Origin: Kitasatospora sp. GP82
GTDB lineage: Bacteria > Actinomycetota > Actinomycetes > Streptomycetales > Streptomycetaceae
Reading direction: 5' to 3'
Length of the DNA: 64,000 nucleotides
Assembly (NCBI RefSeq): GCF_029892105.1
Contig: NZ_JARZAJ010000016.1
Location: 1 to 64,000 of the forward strand
Position numbers and translations under genes: made by a program
Notes under the pieces: model-generated
The model's database searches: none
Seen by the model: the letters and a program-made list of their open reading frames with translations, nothing else
Told to the model about the DNA's origin: nothing
Shown: positions 25,309 to 36,373 of the stretch, piece by piece
How the letters are laid out: each line of letters starts with the position of its first letter
How positions within the stretch are numbered: the stretch's first letter is position 1

Positions 25309-25503
25309 ATGGACGAGCTGCTGACTGGACCTCAGGCCGCCGCACTCTGCAAGGTCGACACCGCGACCATCCGCCAGTGGAAGCGGCGCGGCAAGCTCGC
25401 CCCGGCCGGCCTCGACGAGAAGGGCCGCCCGATGTACCGGCGACTGGATATCGCCCTCGCCGAGCGCTCCACCCGGGAGCGCGCGGGCCGAACGTACGGC
25501 TAG
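25309..25503 (+). CDS. Small MerR/excisionase-like HTH protein
   Basis: This 64-residue protein carries a winged helix-turn-helix of the MerR/Xis type: LLTGPQAAALCKVDTATIRQW, KRRGKLAPAGLDEKGRPMYR, DIALAERST. Such small proteins bind DNA as phage excisionases or activators and are common in actinophages. GAGGAGG lies 6 bases before the ATG. It lies inside the island between remnants of mobile genes. A role in excision is possible but not shown, since the integrase is dead. Confidence 0.75.
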   Translation: MDELLTGPQAAALCKVDTATIRQWKRRGKLAPAGLDEKGRPMYRRLDIALAERSTRERAGRTYG

Positions 25504-25531
25504 CGCGCCGCCAGGTGGCCGGGCGTACTGT

Positions 25532-25891
25532 CTACCACCAACCCGAGCATTCTTGGGGGTCTGAGTGCGCGTCACAGACCTCCATGTACGCATAACGAGC
25601 TCCGGTCCACGACCCGTGATCGCGGTGGACGCGGCGCACGCTGCCGTCAACGTTGACGTAGAACTGCGTGCCGTACCGGGAGAACGTCGTCCACCACTTC
25701 CCGTTGTAGACACCCGGGCGCACCCGCCACCACGACTTGCAGAGCGTCGCCTGGACAGCGCCGCCGACGCGCAGGTCGGCACAGACGGTGGTCGCGGGCC
25801 GCACGGGCGTGGCAGTGGCCGCGGGGGTTGCGAGGGCGAAAGCAGCGGCTGTCGCCAGGGATACGGCGGCAGCCTTAGGTGCTCTGCGCAT
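25532..25891 (-). CDS. Small secreted protein
   Basis: This 119-residue protein has a clear signal peptide (RRAPKAAAVSLATAAAFALATPAATA). The mature domain is rich in Trp/Tyr with four cysteines (CADLRVGG, CKSWW, YMEVCDAHSDPQEC). AAGGAGG lies 6 bases before the ATG, a nearly ideal ribosome site. Probably a disulfide-stabilised extracellular protein of unknown function, similar in style to small streptomycete exported proteins. Confidence 0.75.
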   Translation of the reverse strand: MRRAPKAAAVSLATAAAFALATPAATATPVRPATTVCADLRVGGAVQATLCKSWWRVRPGVYNGKWWTTFSRYGTQFYVNVDGSVRRVHRDHGSWTGARYAYMEVCDAHSDPQECSGWW

Positions 25892-26042
25892 AGGTTCCTC
25901 CTTGCTCCTTGACTGGTTGGGCAAAGGGAAGCCCTGATGGTGCCGCTTGCACTCTTTGGGCGGACCGTCAGGCACTCCTTGGAGCATGGCAGTTCACTCA
26001 CTCCAGCGGAGAAGGTTGGCCGAACTGTGATCGGAGGGCCCT

Positions 26043-26393
26043 GTGACCCGACGCCGGGCCTACACCGTGTGCACCGTCGCCGGATGTCCCGAGTACACGA
26101 CCGGCGGACGGTGCGACGATCACCGACGTGAGGCCGAGCGGCGACGCGGCACCGCCCGCCAGCACGAGCGCGAGTTCCGCACCGCCGTCCTCGCCCACGA
26201 TCCGCTCTGCAAGCTGTGCGGCACGGCGCCGAGCAAGCACACCGACCACTACCCGCTGAGCCGCCGCGAGCTGGTCGCAGCTGGCCGAGACCCCAACGAC
26301 CCGCAGCACGGGCGCGGGCTGTGCGCCTCGTGTCACAGCGTCGAGACTGCGCGGCATCAGCCTGGTGGCTGGGCCGGTCGTGACGGAGGGTGA
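26043..26393 (+). CDS. HNH endonuclease, phage type
   Basis: This 116-residue protein has two zinc-ligand pairs (CTVAGC and CKLCG, with CASCHSVE later) and the HNH motif built around TDHYPLSRREL, GLCASCHSVETARHQ. It matches the small HNH nucleases that sit next to the terminase genes in actinophages and assist DNA packaging. GTG start. A small-terminase-like gene follows 147 bases downstream, the usual order. A short hairpin (26403-26420, AGGGGG/CCCCCT with T-run) lies after it. Confidence 0.85.
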   Translation: MTRRRAYTVCTVAGCPEYTTGGRCDDHRREAERRRGTARQHEREFRTAVLAHDPLCKLCGTAPSKHTDHYPLSRRELVAAGRDPNDPQHGRGLCASCHSVETARHQPGGWAGRDGG

Positions 26394-26430
26394 CTGTACC
26401 CCAGGGGGTGACCCCCTTTTCGATCTTGCC

Positions 26431-26470
26431 GGGGACCGCCAGGGACCGCCGGGGACCGCCGGGGATGGCC
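26431..26470. repeat. Four short tandem repeats of 10 bp
   Basis: Four consecutive decamers vary the sequence GGGGACCGCC (second copy AGGGACCGCC, fourth GGGGATGGCC). They are non-coding, between the HNH gene and the small terminase fragment. This may be slippage-generated, or an iteron-like remnant of a phage control region. Confidence 0.7.
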
Positions 26471-26540
26471 ATCGCCATCGGTGCGGATCCAGTAACCCTC
26501 GGGGCGCTCCGAGGGTAACTCTGTGTGACTTTGGCTAAGG

Positions 26541-26819
26541 GTGATCGCGATGGCTGGGATGGGGCCGGCATCGAAGCCTGCCGGGGAGCGTCGTCTGCGC
26601 AATGCCACCGTGGCGATGACTCGTCTTCCTGCCGAGGGCAGGCCAGGGGATCCGCCGAGGTTTCCTCTTGCTCCGCTGGTCGCGAAGGACGATGACCTCG
26701 GCATGCTGCGGGAGCGGGAGGCAGAGCTCTGGGCGGACCTGTGGTCGGCGCCGCAGGCCGTCATGTGGGAGCGCACTCACGCCGTTCTGACCGTGGCCAG
26801 GTTCGCCCGGTTCAGCTGA
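26541..26819 (+). pseudogene. Phage small-terminase-like N-terminal fragment
   Basis: This 92-residue protein (MAGMGPASKPAGERRLRNATV, then ELWADLWSAPQAVMWERTHAVLTVARFARF) resembles the N-terminal half of one class of actinophage small terminases, which begin with a basic GxGPxPKPxxxRRRRN stretch. Such proteins are usually ~150-180 residues, so the C-terminal half is missing. The stop is only 18 bases before the candidate attachment core at 26837, so truncation at the element boundary is likely. This terminase class differs from the fragment at 13977. Confidence 0.6.
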
Positions 26820-26836
26820 TCCGTACGACCCGGACA

Positions 26837-26850
26837 CGTCTGCGCCCACC
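26837..26850 (+). other. Candidate attR core (copy of tRNA-Val 3' end)
   Basis: Exact 14-bp copy of the tRNA end at 12467-12480. It is followed at 26857-26888 by a hairpin, as the tRNA copy is. If real, it would mark the right end of a ~14.4-kb integrated element. Confidence 0.5.
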
Positions 26851-26856
26851 AGCCAC

Positions 26857-26888
26857 AAGACCCCGGACCGATCTTGGTCCGGGGTCTT
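26857..26888. terminator. Hairpin terminator after the attR candidate
   Basis: A 13-bp perfect inverted repeat (AAGACCCCGGACC with its complement) has a 6-base loop and ends in TTTG. It is plausibly the original terminator of the tRNA gene before integration. Confidence 0.8.
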
Positions 26889-27032
26889 TGACATCTCACC
26901 CTGACATCAGTGGCGGCGCTTGAGCAGCCGGTCCATGTCGCCGAGGGCCTCGCGCTGGGTGTCCTGGGCGACGTGGGAGTAGACGTTCATCGGGCAGGCG
27001 CGGGAAGGACTGCGGGGCGCCCGAGCCAGTCC

Positions 27033-27299
27033 TTACGGGGCGGCTCGGTGACACCCCTCTGTCGCGACCGAGTCCTGGATGCCGAGCTGCGTCAGTTCTT
27101 TGACGCACCCGCTCTGGTTGCCCACCAGGCCGTAGTAGCACGCCGTGCGGGCAACGTCTGTGGTTTCGAAACCCCGGCTCTGGAGGTACGTGGTGCAGTC
27201 TCCCAGATCCGCGTGGGCGGCCGGGGCGGAGATGACGATGCCACCTGCGGCGATGGCCAGGCCGGCGAGAGCGCTGACGATTCGAGGCGATGGACGCAT
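27033..27299 (-). CDS. Small secreted cysteine-containing protein
   Basis: This 88-residue protein has a signal peptide (residues 1-30, VSALAGLAIAAGGIVISAPAAHA). Its ~58-residue mature part contains four cysteines (DCTTYL, ACYYGL, GCVKEL, GCHRAAP), likely forming two disulfides. The mature part resembles small extracellular proteins of unknown role in streptomycetes. It is just outside the island's candidate right end. Confidence 0.7.
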   Translation of the reverse strand: MRPSPRIVSALAGLAIAAGGIVISAPAAHADLGDCTTYLQSRGFETTDVARTACYYGLVGNQSGCVKELTQLGIQDSVATEGCHRAAP

Positions 27300-27996
27300 G
27301 GGGATACACCTGCTCTCTCAATCGGGTCACCCGGTCCAGGTCGTGTCTGGCCACGCCTGCGAGGGCTACACCGAGCAAGCCGGTGTCGGACATGTTGCCG
27401 CTGACCGCCCTGATCAGCTCGGCACCGATCATGCCTACTGAAAATCTAGAAGCCTTCATGGCCGATCGCCTTCACTGTGCGCCGAACGGGTGAACCACAG
27501 GGAAGGACTGGACGGAACAGGTTTAGGAAGAGGTTTTCCCAGGGGAACCTCCTGGGCTCCCTTTGGGAACCAGCGCAAGAAGCCATCCTGCGAGCCTGCC
27601 GGTGATCCGCAACGCGAACCACGGGGCTACGCCGTGCGCCACCCGGCCGGTCTCCCCGCCTGTCGGCTAGGGCAGGAGCGGAGCGCATGGCCGGCGGCGG
27701 ACCGCGGGGGGCAGGAGCGGGCGCGCAGTACATGCCGCCGAACGGGGCCGGCGGCAAGAGCGGGGCGCCGGATCGCATGACTTGGCGTCAGTCCGAGACC
27801 ATCGACGCACACTTCGCGTTGCGGGAGTCGCCACGCGGGAAGGCTCGGCAGGCGGCGGCACGTGTACTCACGATGCCGCGACGCCTTCGTGTCTTGAGCG
27901 TTACTTGAGCAGCCGTTAGCCACTGCTGACTACTTGTCAGTAACATGCCGACGCAGGCGCAGACCTGTTCTGCCTTCCCCGATCCTCACGCCGAAG
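27300..27996. other. 697-base stretch without a supported gene
   Basis: Between a small secreted protein gene and a lipoprotein gene on the other strand. Several short frames are open on both strands, but none has a recognisable domain or a good ribosome site. I saw no convincing promoter, repeat or RNA. It may contain degraded mobile DNA. Confidence 0.5.
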
Positions 27997-29481
27997 GTGG
28001 CTACCAGCTTGTCCATACGCACCCTCGCGCTGCCCGCGCTCGCCGCATCCACCCTGCTCGCGCTCTGCGCTTGCGACCCTACGACGCCGGCTGCCCCGCC
28101 CGCCGATCCCACGGCCGCGGCCGCCCAGGCCGCACCCGCCCCGACCGCCACGGGTCTGCCGGACACGCCGGCCCCCACGGGGATCCCGAAGGTGACTCTG
28201 GTCACCCCGACCGCCGGGGGCCCGACCGCCGACCCGACCGCCTCCGGTACGCCGAAGGCGGTCCTGGCCAGCCCGTCCCCGTCGGGGCAGCCCGTCGTGG
28301 CCGGCACCCCGGACCTCAAGCTGGCCTCCTACGACCAGCAGACCGGCAAGGCCGTCCTCACCGCCGCCGACGCCGTCGAGGGCACTCCCAGTCCGACAGC
28401 CACGGCCACGGCTACCGCCGCCGTCCGCACCGGTCAGTTGATCGACAGCCCCCCGTCCGCCGCCGCGCCGCGTGGCGCGCTGCTGGCGATCACCGACGTC
28501 CAGCCGGCCGCAGACGGGAAGGTGGCGGTCAGCACCCGCCCGGCCACCATCTCCGAACTGCTCGGCCGGACCTGGGCCGACATCCGCACCGCCCTCGACC
28601 CGCACAACATCAAGGTCACGCCGCAGCTCAAGGACCTCAAGGCCTCCTACGTCCCGAACCCCGACGGAGCCAAGGGCTCCGCCTCGGCCGCACTGAAACT
28701 GGACGCGAACACCACCGTCCCGTTGCCGGGCGGCGCCTCGGCCAAGCTCTCCGGCTCGCTCGAACTCGACCCGACCGTCGACTTCACCTACCAGGGCGGC
28801 CTTCTCAGCCTGCAGCAGGCCAAGGTCGGCTTCGACCTCGGCGCGCACGCCAACTGGCACGTCACCGCCGGACTCACCGCGTCCACCGGCCCGGTGAAGA
28901 TTCCGATCGCCAAGCTCACCGCCACCCCCGTGGTGATGGTCGGCCCGGTGCCCGTCGTGATCACCCTCGACCTCACCGTCTACGCCGAGGTCTCCGCCGA
29001 CGGCACCATCACCGTCGACACCGAACAGAACCTCGCCGGCAACTGGGGCATCCACGCCAACTACACCAAGGCCGGCGGCTGGACCTCTGCCACCGACCCC
29101 GGTGCCACCACCGTCTCCCCGGTCAAGGCCACGTTCTCCGGCAACGCCAATGTCCGTACCGGCCTGGTCGCCGACGGCTCGGTCGCCCTCTACGACACCC
29201 TGGGCGTGAAGGCCACCGTCGAGCCGTACCTGCGCGCCGCGGTGGAGGGCACGGTCAGCGTCGACACCAGCGGCGCCAAACCGACCGTCGACGGCAAGGC
29301 CGGCCTCTACGGCGGCCTGGACGTGAACGGAGCCGTGATGGCCCGCATCGCCATCCTCGGCACCCCGCTCCTCGAGAAGGATCTGCCGTTCCCGATCTAC
29401 AAGCACGAGTGGCCGATCGTGACCCGAGAGATCGGAAACGCGTCGGCTAGCGCCAAGTCTGGTACCTCATCGAATAACTGA
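27997..29481 (+). CDS. Secreted beta-rich lipoprotein-like protein
   Basis: This ~494-residue exported protein has an N-terminal signal (ALPALAASTLLALCACDPT) with a Cys in a lipobox-like position and a long Pro/Ala/Thr-rich region (residues ~30-180). A repetitive beta-strand domain follows (residues ~190-480: KLSGSLELDPTVDFTYQGG, VGFDLGAHANWHVTAGL, VPVVITLDLTVYAEV, LYGGLDVNGAVMARI). The start is not well supported: GTG at 27997 gives a reasonable signal, while a longer frame begins at 27934. It could be a cell-surface or envelope-associated barrel/beta-sandwich. I do not recognise the family. Confidence 0.75.
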   Translation: MATSLSIRTLALPALAASTLLALCACDPTTPAAPPADPTAAAAQAAPAPTATGLPDTPAPTGIPKVTLVTPTAGGPTADPTASGTPKAVLASPSPSGQPVVAGTPDLKLASYDQQTGKAVLTAADAVEGTPSPTATATATAAVRTGQLIDSPPSAAAPRGALLAITDVQPAADGKVAVSTRPATISELLGRTWADIRTALDPHNIKVTPQLKDLKASYVPNPDGAKGSASAALKLDANTTVPLPGGASAKLSGSLELDPTVDFTYQGGLLSLQQAKVGFDLGAHANWHVTAGLTASTGPVKIPIAKLTATPVVMVGPVPVVITLDLTVYAEVSADGTITVDTEQNLAGNWGIHANYTKAGGWTSATDPGATTVSPVKATFSGNANVRTGLVADGSVALYDTLGVKATVEPYLRAAVEGTVSVDTSGAKPTVDGKAGLYGGLDVNGAVMARIAILGTPLLEKDLPFPIYKHEWPIVTREIGNASASAKSGTSSNN

Positions 29482-29502
29482 CAATCAGTCATGACGAGGC
29501 CT

Positions 29503-29528
29503 GGGGTCCGGCGATCACGCCGGGCCCC
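29503..29528. terminator. Terminator after the lipoprotein gene
   Basis: An 11-bp stem built on GGGGTCCGGCG with one G-T pair encloses a 4-base loop. It lies 22 bases after the stop. Confidence 0.7.
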
Positions 29529-29829
29529 GGGCCGCACAGCGTCGTCCCACGCGGAGAGAGCGCAGACGCCGGCGACGATACGACACCGATGAGACGAACT
29601 GGCCAGTCACCAGGCTTCGGTGAGATCGCTCAACCTTGGTGCGACAGAGCAGTCCGAGCTCTCGGCCTCCCCGGAGCTGTGCTGGGCGAATCCGATCGAA
29701 CGGCATTCGGATACCTGAATGCCCAAGGACAAGCCGCGCCGAATGGTGAGGCCCCGCCCATGCGCCATAGGGGTACGCACGCGTGGTGCAGCGTCCAGCC
29801 GAAGAGGTCCGGCCACCCGCCATCGGGCG
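29529..29829. other. 301-base gap, nothing supported
   Basis: A region between a terminator and the DUF805 gene with only short, unsupported open frames on either strand. I see no RNA gene, repeat or clear promoter in it. Confidence 0.5.
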
Positions 29830-30186
29830 TCAGGCCCGCGCAGGATGGGCCTTCGGGCTCGGGCCGTACCTGTTCGCGTCCGGCTCGCCCTTGCTGGCCA
29901 AGTAGACGAGTAGGGCGATGAAGCCGAAGAACGGCAGGAAAATGACGAGCAGCCACCAGGCGGACCGGCCGGTGTCGTGCAGGCGGCGGAAGGTCACGGC
30001 GAGCCACGGGATCAGCACGGCGGCCGAGTAGACCCGGGTGAGGATGGGCACGCCCAGAACGACGTCACCGATGCCCAGGGCTATCCACACGACGATGTTC
30101 CCGACGAGGAACATCCAGTACTCCTCGCGGCGGGCCCGACCGCTGAAACCGGCGTAGTTCTTCAGCGCCGCCAGATACCAGTCCAA
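29830..30186 (-). CDS. DUF805 membrane protein
   Basis: This 118-residue integral membrane protein has the DUF805 signature: WYLAALKNYAGFSGRARREEYW at the start and RLHDTGRSAWWLL in the third quarter. Three to four membrane helices are visible. The family is widespread and short, with no known biochemical activity, and is often near phage or stress genes. The ATG start matches the family N-terminus. Confidence 0.9.
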   Translation of the reverse strand: MDWYLAALKNYAGFSGRARREEYWMFLVGNIVVWIALGIGDVVLGVPILTRVYSAAVLIPWLAVTFRRLHDTGRSAWWLLVIFLPFFGFIALLVYLASKGEPDANRYGPSPKAHPARA

Positions 30187-30620
30187 TGCTGTGGCTCCTA
30201 ACTCTCATGAGAACCCGATCGAGGGGCACTGAACGTTACATTGCCAGACTGCCGTGCTGATCAAGTCTGTCAGGGCGACTGAAGCTCAGCCGTGAAGGTC
30301 GGCGTCGAGCTGCCGCAGAGCCGCGGAAGCCTGGTCCGGCGCTGTACGGAGCGTCCTTCGCCGGTCAGCGTCCCAGCGTCGAACAGCTGGTGGCTCATCA
30401 GGTCAAGCCGATGGTTCATCTCGCCTATGGCGTGGACGTCGTAGCGGCTGCACCCCGAAGCGACACGGATCCGCGGACCAGGTGCTCCGCGGTTTCCGAA
30501 AGTCTGGGCGCGGGCTGCCGGATCTGTGGCCGGCCGCAGAGGACGCTTCGGGATGTGCGTACCGGCCGTGTTCCCTTGGGAAGTTGCACCGGCTGCGATC
30601 GCCAATGCTGCACGGCCTGG
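30187..30620. other. 434-base gap, nothing supported
   Basis: The region between the DUF805 gene and the phage remnant contains a few short, compositionally poor frames. I see no RNA, promoter or repeat to report. Confidence 0.5.
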
Positions 30621-30865
30621 TTATGAGACTTCGGAATGACTGAGCGGCCCCGCTTTCGCGAGGAGAGCGGGGCGGCTTGGCTGCGGGCGCATAAGGGCGC
30701 CGAGCGCCGTCAACGCGCCAACCGCAGGCAGGGGCCACCGGCCACGTTTCAGTCGGTCGACGTGCTGGTCGAGATCGGTCAGGGGTCCGTCGGACTGGTC
30801 GGTGCTCTGAAGCAGGATCGCCAACTGACCGCGCGTCTCAGCGAAACCGGCCTATCGGGGTGCGC
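30621..30865 (-). pseudogene. Degenerate small phage protein
   Basis: The reverse-strand frame reads GFAETRGQLAILLQ, then SDGPLTDLDQHVDRLKRGRWPLPAVGALTALGAL. This is a coiled-coil followed by a hydrophobic stretch like small phage membrane/regulatory proteins seen next to lysis genes. An in-frame TAG precedes GFAETRG and no start codon opens the frame, so the N-terminus is lost. It lies just downstream of the holin on the same strand, consistent with a former lysis cassette. Confidence 0.4.
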
Positions 30866-30887
30866 GGCTCGTGCGCCGGGCTCCCTG

Positions 30888-31160
30888 TCAGGCGCTGGCG
30901 CCCCCGTCCGTGGCAGGCGGCGGGACGGTCGAGGTGGGCGGCGGTTGCGCGGGGGCGGTCCGCAGCCACGACGGCAGCAGCCGGTCGACGATCGGCGATG
31001 CCATGGCGCGGGTCACGATCGCGGCTACCGCCAGCGCGGTGCCGAGCCCCGGCAGGGTGTCCGGCAGGCCGGCGTTGTGCACCAGCATCGGGAGGCCTGC
31101 GGCGAGGCCGAGAACAAGCTGCAGTACGGTGCGGGCAGTGCGGCGGGAAGCATCGGACAC
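30888..31160 (-). CDS. Phage holin-like membrane protein
   Basis: This 90-residue protein has two membrane segments (LQLVLGLAAGLPMLVHNAG and GTALAVAAIVTRAMASPIV) and a Pro/Thr-rich tail. Small size, two helices and position directly after the endolysin fit a class II-type phage holin, which permeabilises the membrane to release endolysin. The GTG start has GAGGAGAT about 5 bases upstream. The endolysin stop is 24 bases away on the same strand. Confidence 0.75.
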   Translation of the reverse strand: MSDASRRTARTVLQLVLGLAAGLPMLVHNAGLPDTLPGLGTALAVAAIVTRAMASPIVDRLLPSWLRTAPAQPPPTSTVPPPATDGGASA

Positions 31161-31183
31161 GGCGATCTCCTCGTTGTCGAAGG

Positions 31184-31945
31184 TCAGTTGGTGATGGGAA
31201 CGGTCCAGGCGGCGTCCCAGGTGACCGGACCGACCACGCCGTCGGGGTCGAGGTTCGCCTCGGCCTGGAACTGGCGGCAGATGCTGGCCGACGCCGGGCC
31301 GTACCAGCCGTCCACGGTGATGTTCCAGCCGCGGTCGGCCATGCGCTGCTGCCAGGTGCGCACGTTGTCGTCGTGCAGCATCGGGGACTGGAGCTGCAGG
31401 TACTCGCGGGGCCAGGCGGGGCCGGCGGGCGGTTGAGTGGGCCGGTCGAGGATCTGCTGGGCGCGGGCGATGATCTGCGGCCGCTGGGCCTTGATCGGCT
31501 CGCCCGGGCAATTGGGATGGCCGCCCCATTGATCGCCTCCCATCCCATGCCACCCGACCCCCTGGCCGTTGGGGTCGTCCGTGCTGACCAGGGGAACACC
31601 GTAGGTGGTGTGCAGCCAGGCCAGCAGGTGTGCGTCATTGTCGATCTGAGAGGCCGTCAGCGAATCGCCGGAGTAGCCCTCGTGCTCGACGGACACCCAG
31701 TGACGGTTGCCGGCCTGCTCCGTCCAGGCGGCGTCGTCGGTGTCCACGAGCTGCTGCAGTGGGCCCGCCTTCGGGTTGGTGAAGTGGGCGGACGCCTGTG
31801 CGGTGGGGTCCTTGAACCAGGTGTCGACGCTGTCGTTGCTGTTGCTCTGCTCGATGTGCAGGACGAGGCCGCGGTGCTCGACCATGCCGCCGGTGTACTG
31901 GTTGGGGGTGGGGCCGATCCATTCGGCGCCGGGCATACGGGCCAT
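31184..31945 (-). CDS. Phage endolysin: amidase with peptidoglycan-binding domain
   Basis: This 253-residue protein has an N-terminal amidase_2 (N-acetylmuramoyl-L-alanine amidase) region with a His at LVLHIEQSNSND, His in VSVEHEGYSGD, and His/Cys-type ligands in WGGHPNCPGE. These correspond to the zinc site of T7-lysozyme-like amidases. The C-terminal ~70 residues (VRTWQQRMADRGWNITVDGWYG, ICRQFQAEANLDPDG) are a PG_binding_1 domain. The enzyme cleaves peptidoglycan at the end of lytic growth. The ATG has AAGGAG ~11 bases upstream. No tail or capsid genes surround it. Confidence 0.85.
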   Translation of the reverse strand: MARMPGAEWIGPTPNQYTGGMVEHRGLVLHIEQSNSNDSVDTWFKDPTAQASAHFTNPKAGPLQQLVDTDDAAWTEQAGNRHWVSVEHEGYSGDSLTASQIDNDAHLLAWLHTTYGVPLVSTDDPNGQGVGWHGMGGDQWGGHPNCPGEPIKAQRPQIIARAQQILDRPTQPPAGPAWPREYLQLQSPMLHDDNVRTWQQRMADRGWNITVDGWYGPASASICRQFQAEANLDPDGVVGPVTWDAAWTVPITN

Positions 31946-32102
31946 CTCAGTTGTGCTCCTTGCTCAGGGTGTGGTGCATCCGGAAATCCGGTTCGGCTGG
32001 CGGTGGATCAGCAGGTGGTGGGTGATGAACGCGGGAGCGGACAGGATGACGCCGCCGGCGGGACCGGATCGGATCCGAGGCCACGCCGGTCAGAGCCGTC
32101 AG

Positions 32103-32405
32103 TCACTGTGATGCCCTGCGGAGAGGCACTTTGAGCATGTGGTGGTGGATGGCATTCATGCGGATCGCCGTCTCGGCGGCCACCGGCGGGGAGGGGAGAG
32201 CGGGCAGTGGTATCCGGTTCTCCGTGAAGGTGGCGCACTGGTGGCCTGCCGCCCCTCCACGCGCATCGGTCCTGGCACGAATCAGCATGCCCAGGGTGGC
32301 GGCGGCAAGAACGTGACCAGGCATGCGACAGTACCGGCCGACGGCGGGCGAGAAGTCCGGGCGGGGAGGCGGGCCGTAGTCCCCTTTCGGCGGCCGGGGC
32401 TTCAC
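32103..32405 (-). CDS. Hypothetical protein
   Basis: This 100-residue soluble protein has no recognised motif, although the text (VGRYCRMPGHVLAAATLGML, HQCATFTENRIPLPALP) has the composition of a real streptomycete protein. It contains two Cys, and an HHH near the C-terminus (NAIHHHMLKVPLR). A GTG start is assumed. No strong ribosome site, and no informative neighbour apart from divergent cutA. Moderate to low confidence. Confidence 0.45.
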   Translation of the reverse strand: MKPRPPKGDYGPPPRPDFSPAVGRYCRMPGHVLAAATLGMLIRARTDARGGAAGHQCATFTENRIPLPALPSPPVAAETAIRMNAIHHHMLKVPLRRASQ

Positions 32406-32457
32406 GGTTTCGAGCGGTGTTCAGGTGTTCCCTTCGGGGGGCCCTAGGCTGGTATTC

Positions 32458-32781
32458 ATGACGAACCGTGACTTCATCGTTGTGACCACCACCCACGAAG
32501 CCGAGGACAAGGCACGGGAGTTGGCCACCGCGGTGGTGCGTGAGCGGCTGGCTGCGTGTGCGCAGGTGTACCGGATCCAGTCGGTGTACTGGTGGGAGGG
32601 GGAGGTCCAGGACTCGGCGGAGTGGCGGGTGGACTTCAAGACTCGCGCCGATCTCGGTGATCGGTTGGCAGCGTTCATCGGAGCGCAGCACGAGTACGGG
32701 ACGCCGGAGATCATCGGCGTCCCCGTGGTCACGGGTAGCGCCGCCTACCTGGACTGGGTGAACGCCGAGACAGCCCGCTGA
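32458..32781 (+). CDS. cutA: CutA-like divalent-cation tolerance protein
   Basis: This 107-residue protein of the CutA1 family forms a trimeric ferredoxin-like fold; its role in metal tolerance is historical and in many bacteria unproven. Family landmarks: VVTTTHEAEDKARELA, RLAACAQVYRIQSVYWWEGEV, and a C-terminal PEIIGVPVVTGSAAYLDWV. Length and motif order are normal. ATG start immediately before the conserved beta-strand. Confidence 0.92.
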   Translation: MTNRDFIVVTTTHEAEDKARELATAVVRERLAACAQVYRIQSVYWWEGEVQDSAEWRVDFKTRADLGDRLAAFIGAQHEYGTPEIIGVPVVTGSAAYLDWVNAETAR

Positions 32782-32807
32782 TCTGCGGCGCGGCGGGGGC
32801 CGTTGCC

Positions 32808-33552
32808 TCAGCCGAGGTCGAAGGGCCCGATGGGATGGCCGGACCAGATGCGGTTGCGAAGGCCGGGGTGCAGTACATCCCGGGGACGGACTGGGCGATG
32901 GCCCGCCGGAAGAGACCGGCGGCGCGCGGCATGGCCGGCATGGTCGCGATCGAACCGGCGCCCGCCGACTGTCCGCAGACCGTGACCCGGTCCGGGTCGC
33001 GGCCGAAGCGGCCGATGTTCTCCCGGACCCATTCCAGGGCGGCGACCTGGTCGAGCAGGCCCCGGTTGGCGGGTGCTTCTGCGTCGGCGAAGAGGGCGAA
33101 ACCCTCGGCACCCGTACGGTAGTTGCAGGTGACGAGGACCACGCCCCGCTGGGCGATCAGGGAGCCGTCGTACGCCGGGGCGCCGGAGAACCCGGCCAGG
33201 TAGACCCCGCCGTGGATCCACACGATCACCGGCAGGCCGGAGTCGCCGCCGAGGTCCGGGGGCCAGATGTCGAGGGTCGGCCAGCCCCCGCCTTCCGGCG
33301 TGCCGGCCGGCCGGGCCGGGCCGGTCCGGACTGCGGCGGGGGCGGCCCGAACCGGGTGGCATCGCGGATGCCGCCCCAGGGCTCTGCGGGCCGGGGCGCG
33401 CCGAAGCGGAGCGGGCCGACGGGCGGTTGGGCGTACGGGATGCCACGGAAGACGGAGATGCCGTCCTCGCTGCTGCCACGGACCATTCCGGCGGTGGTGC
33501 CGACCACGGGTGATTGGTTGGACATGCCTGCCAGTATGGGTGTCTGACTCAT
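32808..33552 (-). pseudogene. Type-B carboxylesterase, collapsed remnant
   Basis: Reads from the ATG at 33552 (SPVVGTTAGMVRGSSEDGISVFRGIPYAQPP) as a normal esterase N-terminus. The frame shifts near 33303-33325 in a GC-rich run. Then LDIWPPDLGG, PVIVWIHGGVYLAGFS (oxyanion motif) and VTVCGQSAGAGSIATMPAM (nucleophile elbow GQSAG) follow in the second frame. The text then jumps at ~32865 to RIWSGHPIGPFDLG, which resembles a C-terminal end of the family. About 250 residues carrying the catalytic Glu/His are missing. The nucleophile elbow survives, but the enzyme cannot fold normally. Confidence 0.8.
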
Positions 33553-33695
33553 AATCAGTTCGAGCTTCTGGAGCACGGGGCATGGGGTGACCCTGGGCCG
33601 GGCCCCGCCAGTCGCGTGATCGCCCCGGCCGGACGGTCGGGTCGGGGCGATCGCGTCGCGTGTCGCGAATGGAGCGAAAAGCGTGAATGGAGAGG

Positions 33696-36197
<2,502 letters not shown>

Positions 36198-36373
36198 GCG
36201 GGATCACCTCTCCCGGTGGGGAGTTCGTGGGACAGCCGGGTCAGTGCTGTCCACACAAACACACCCCTCGGGCCGTCGCCTGCCGAGCCCGTCCCCCCGG
36301 CGGACGGCGGGCCGGAGCGAGTCGGGGCCCGGGCGGCGTGCGGGCTCAGCAGCAGGCCCGGGCGGCGTGCCGC

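Noticed and set aside
27687..27908. Possible small forward-strand gene in the 697-base gap
   Set aside because: The frame is open with an ATG, but it has no recognisable domain, an odd Gly/Ala-rich start and weak ribosome context.
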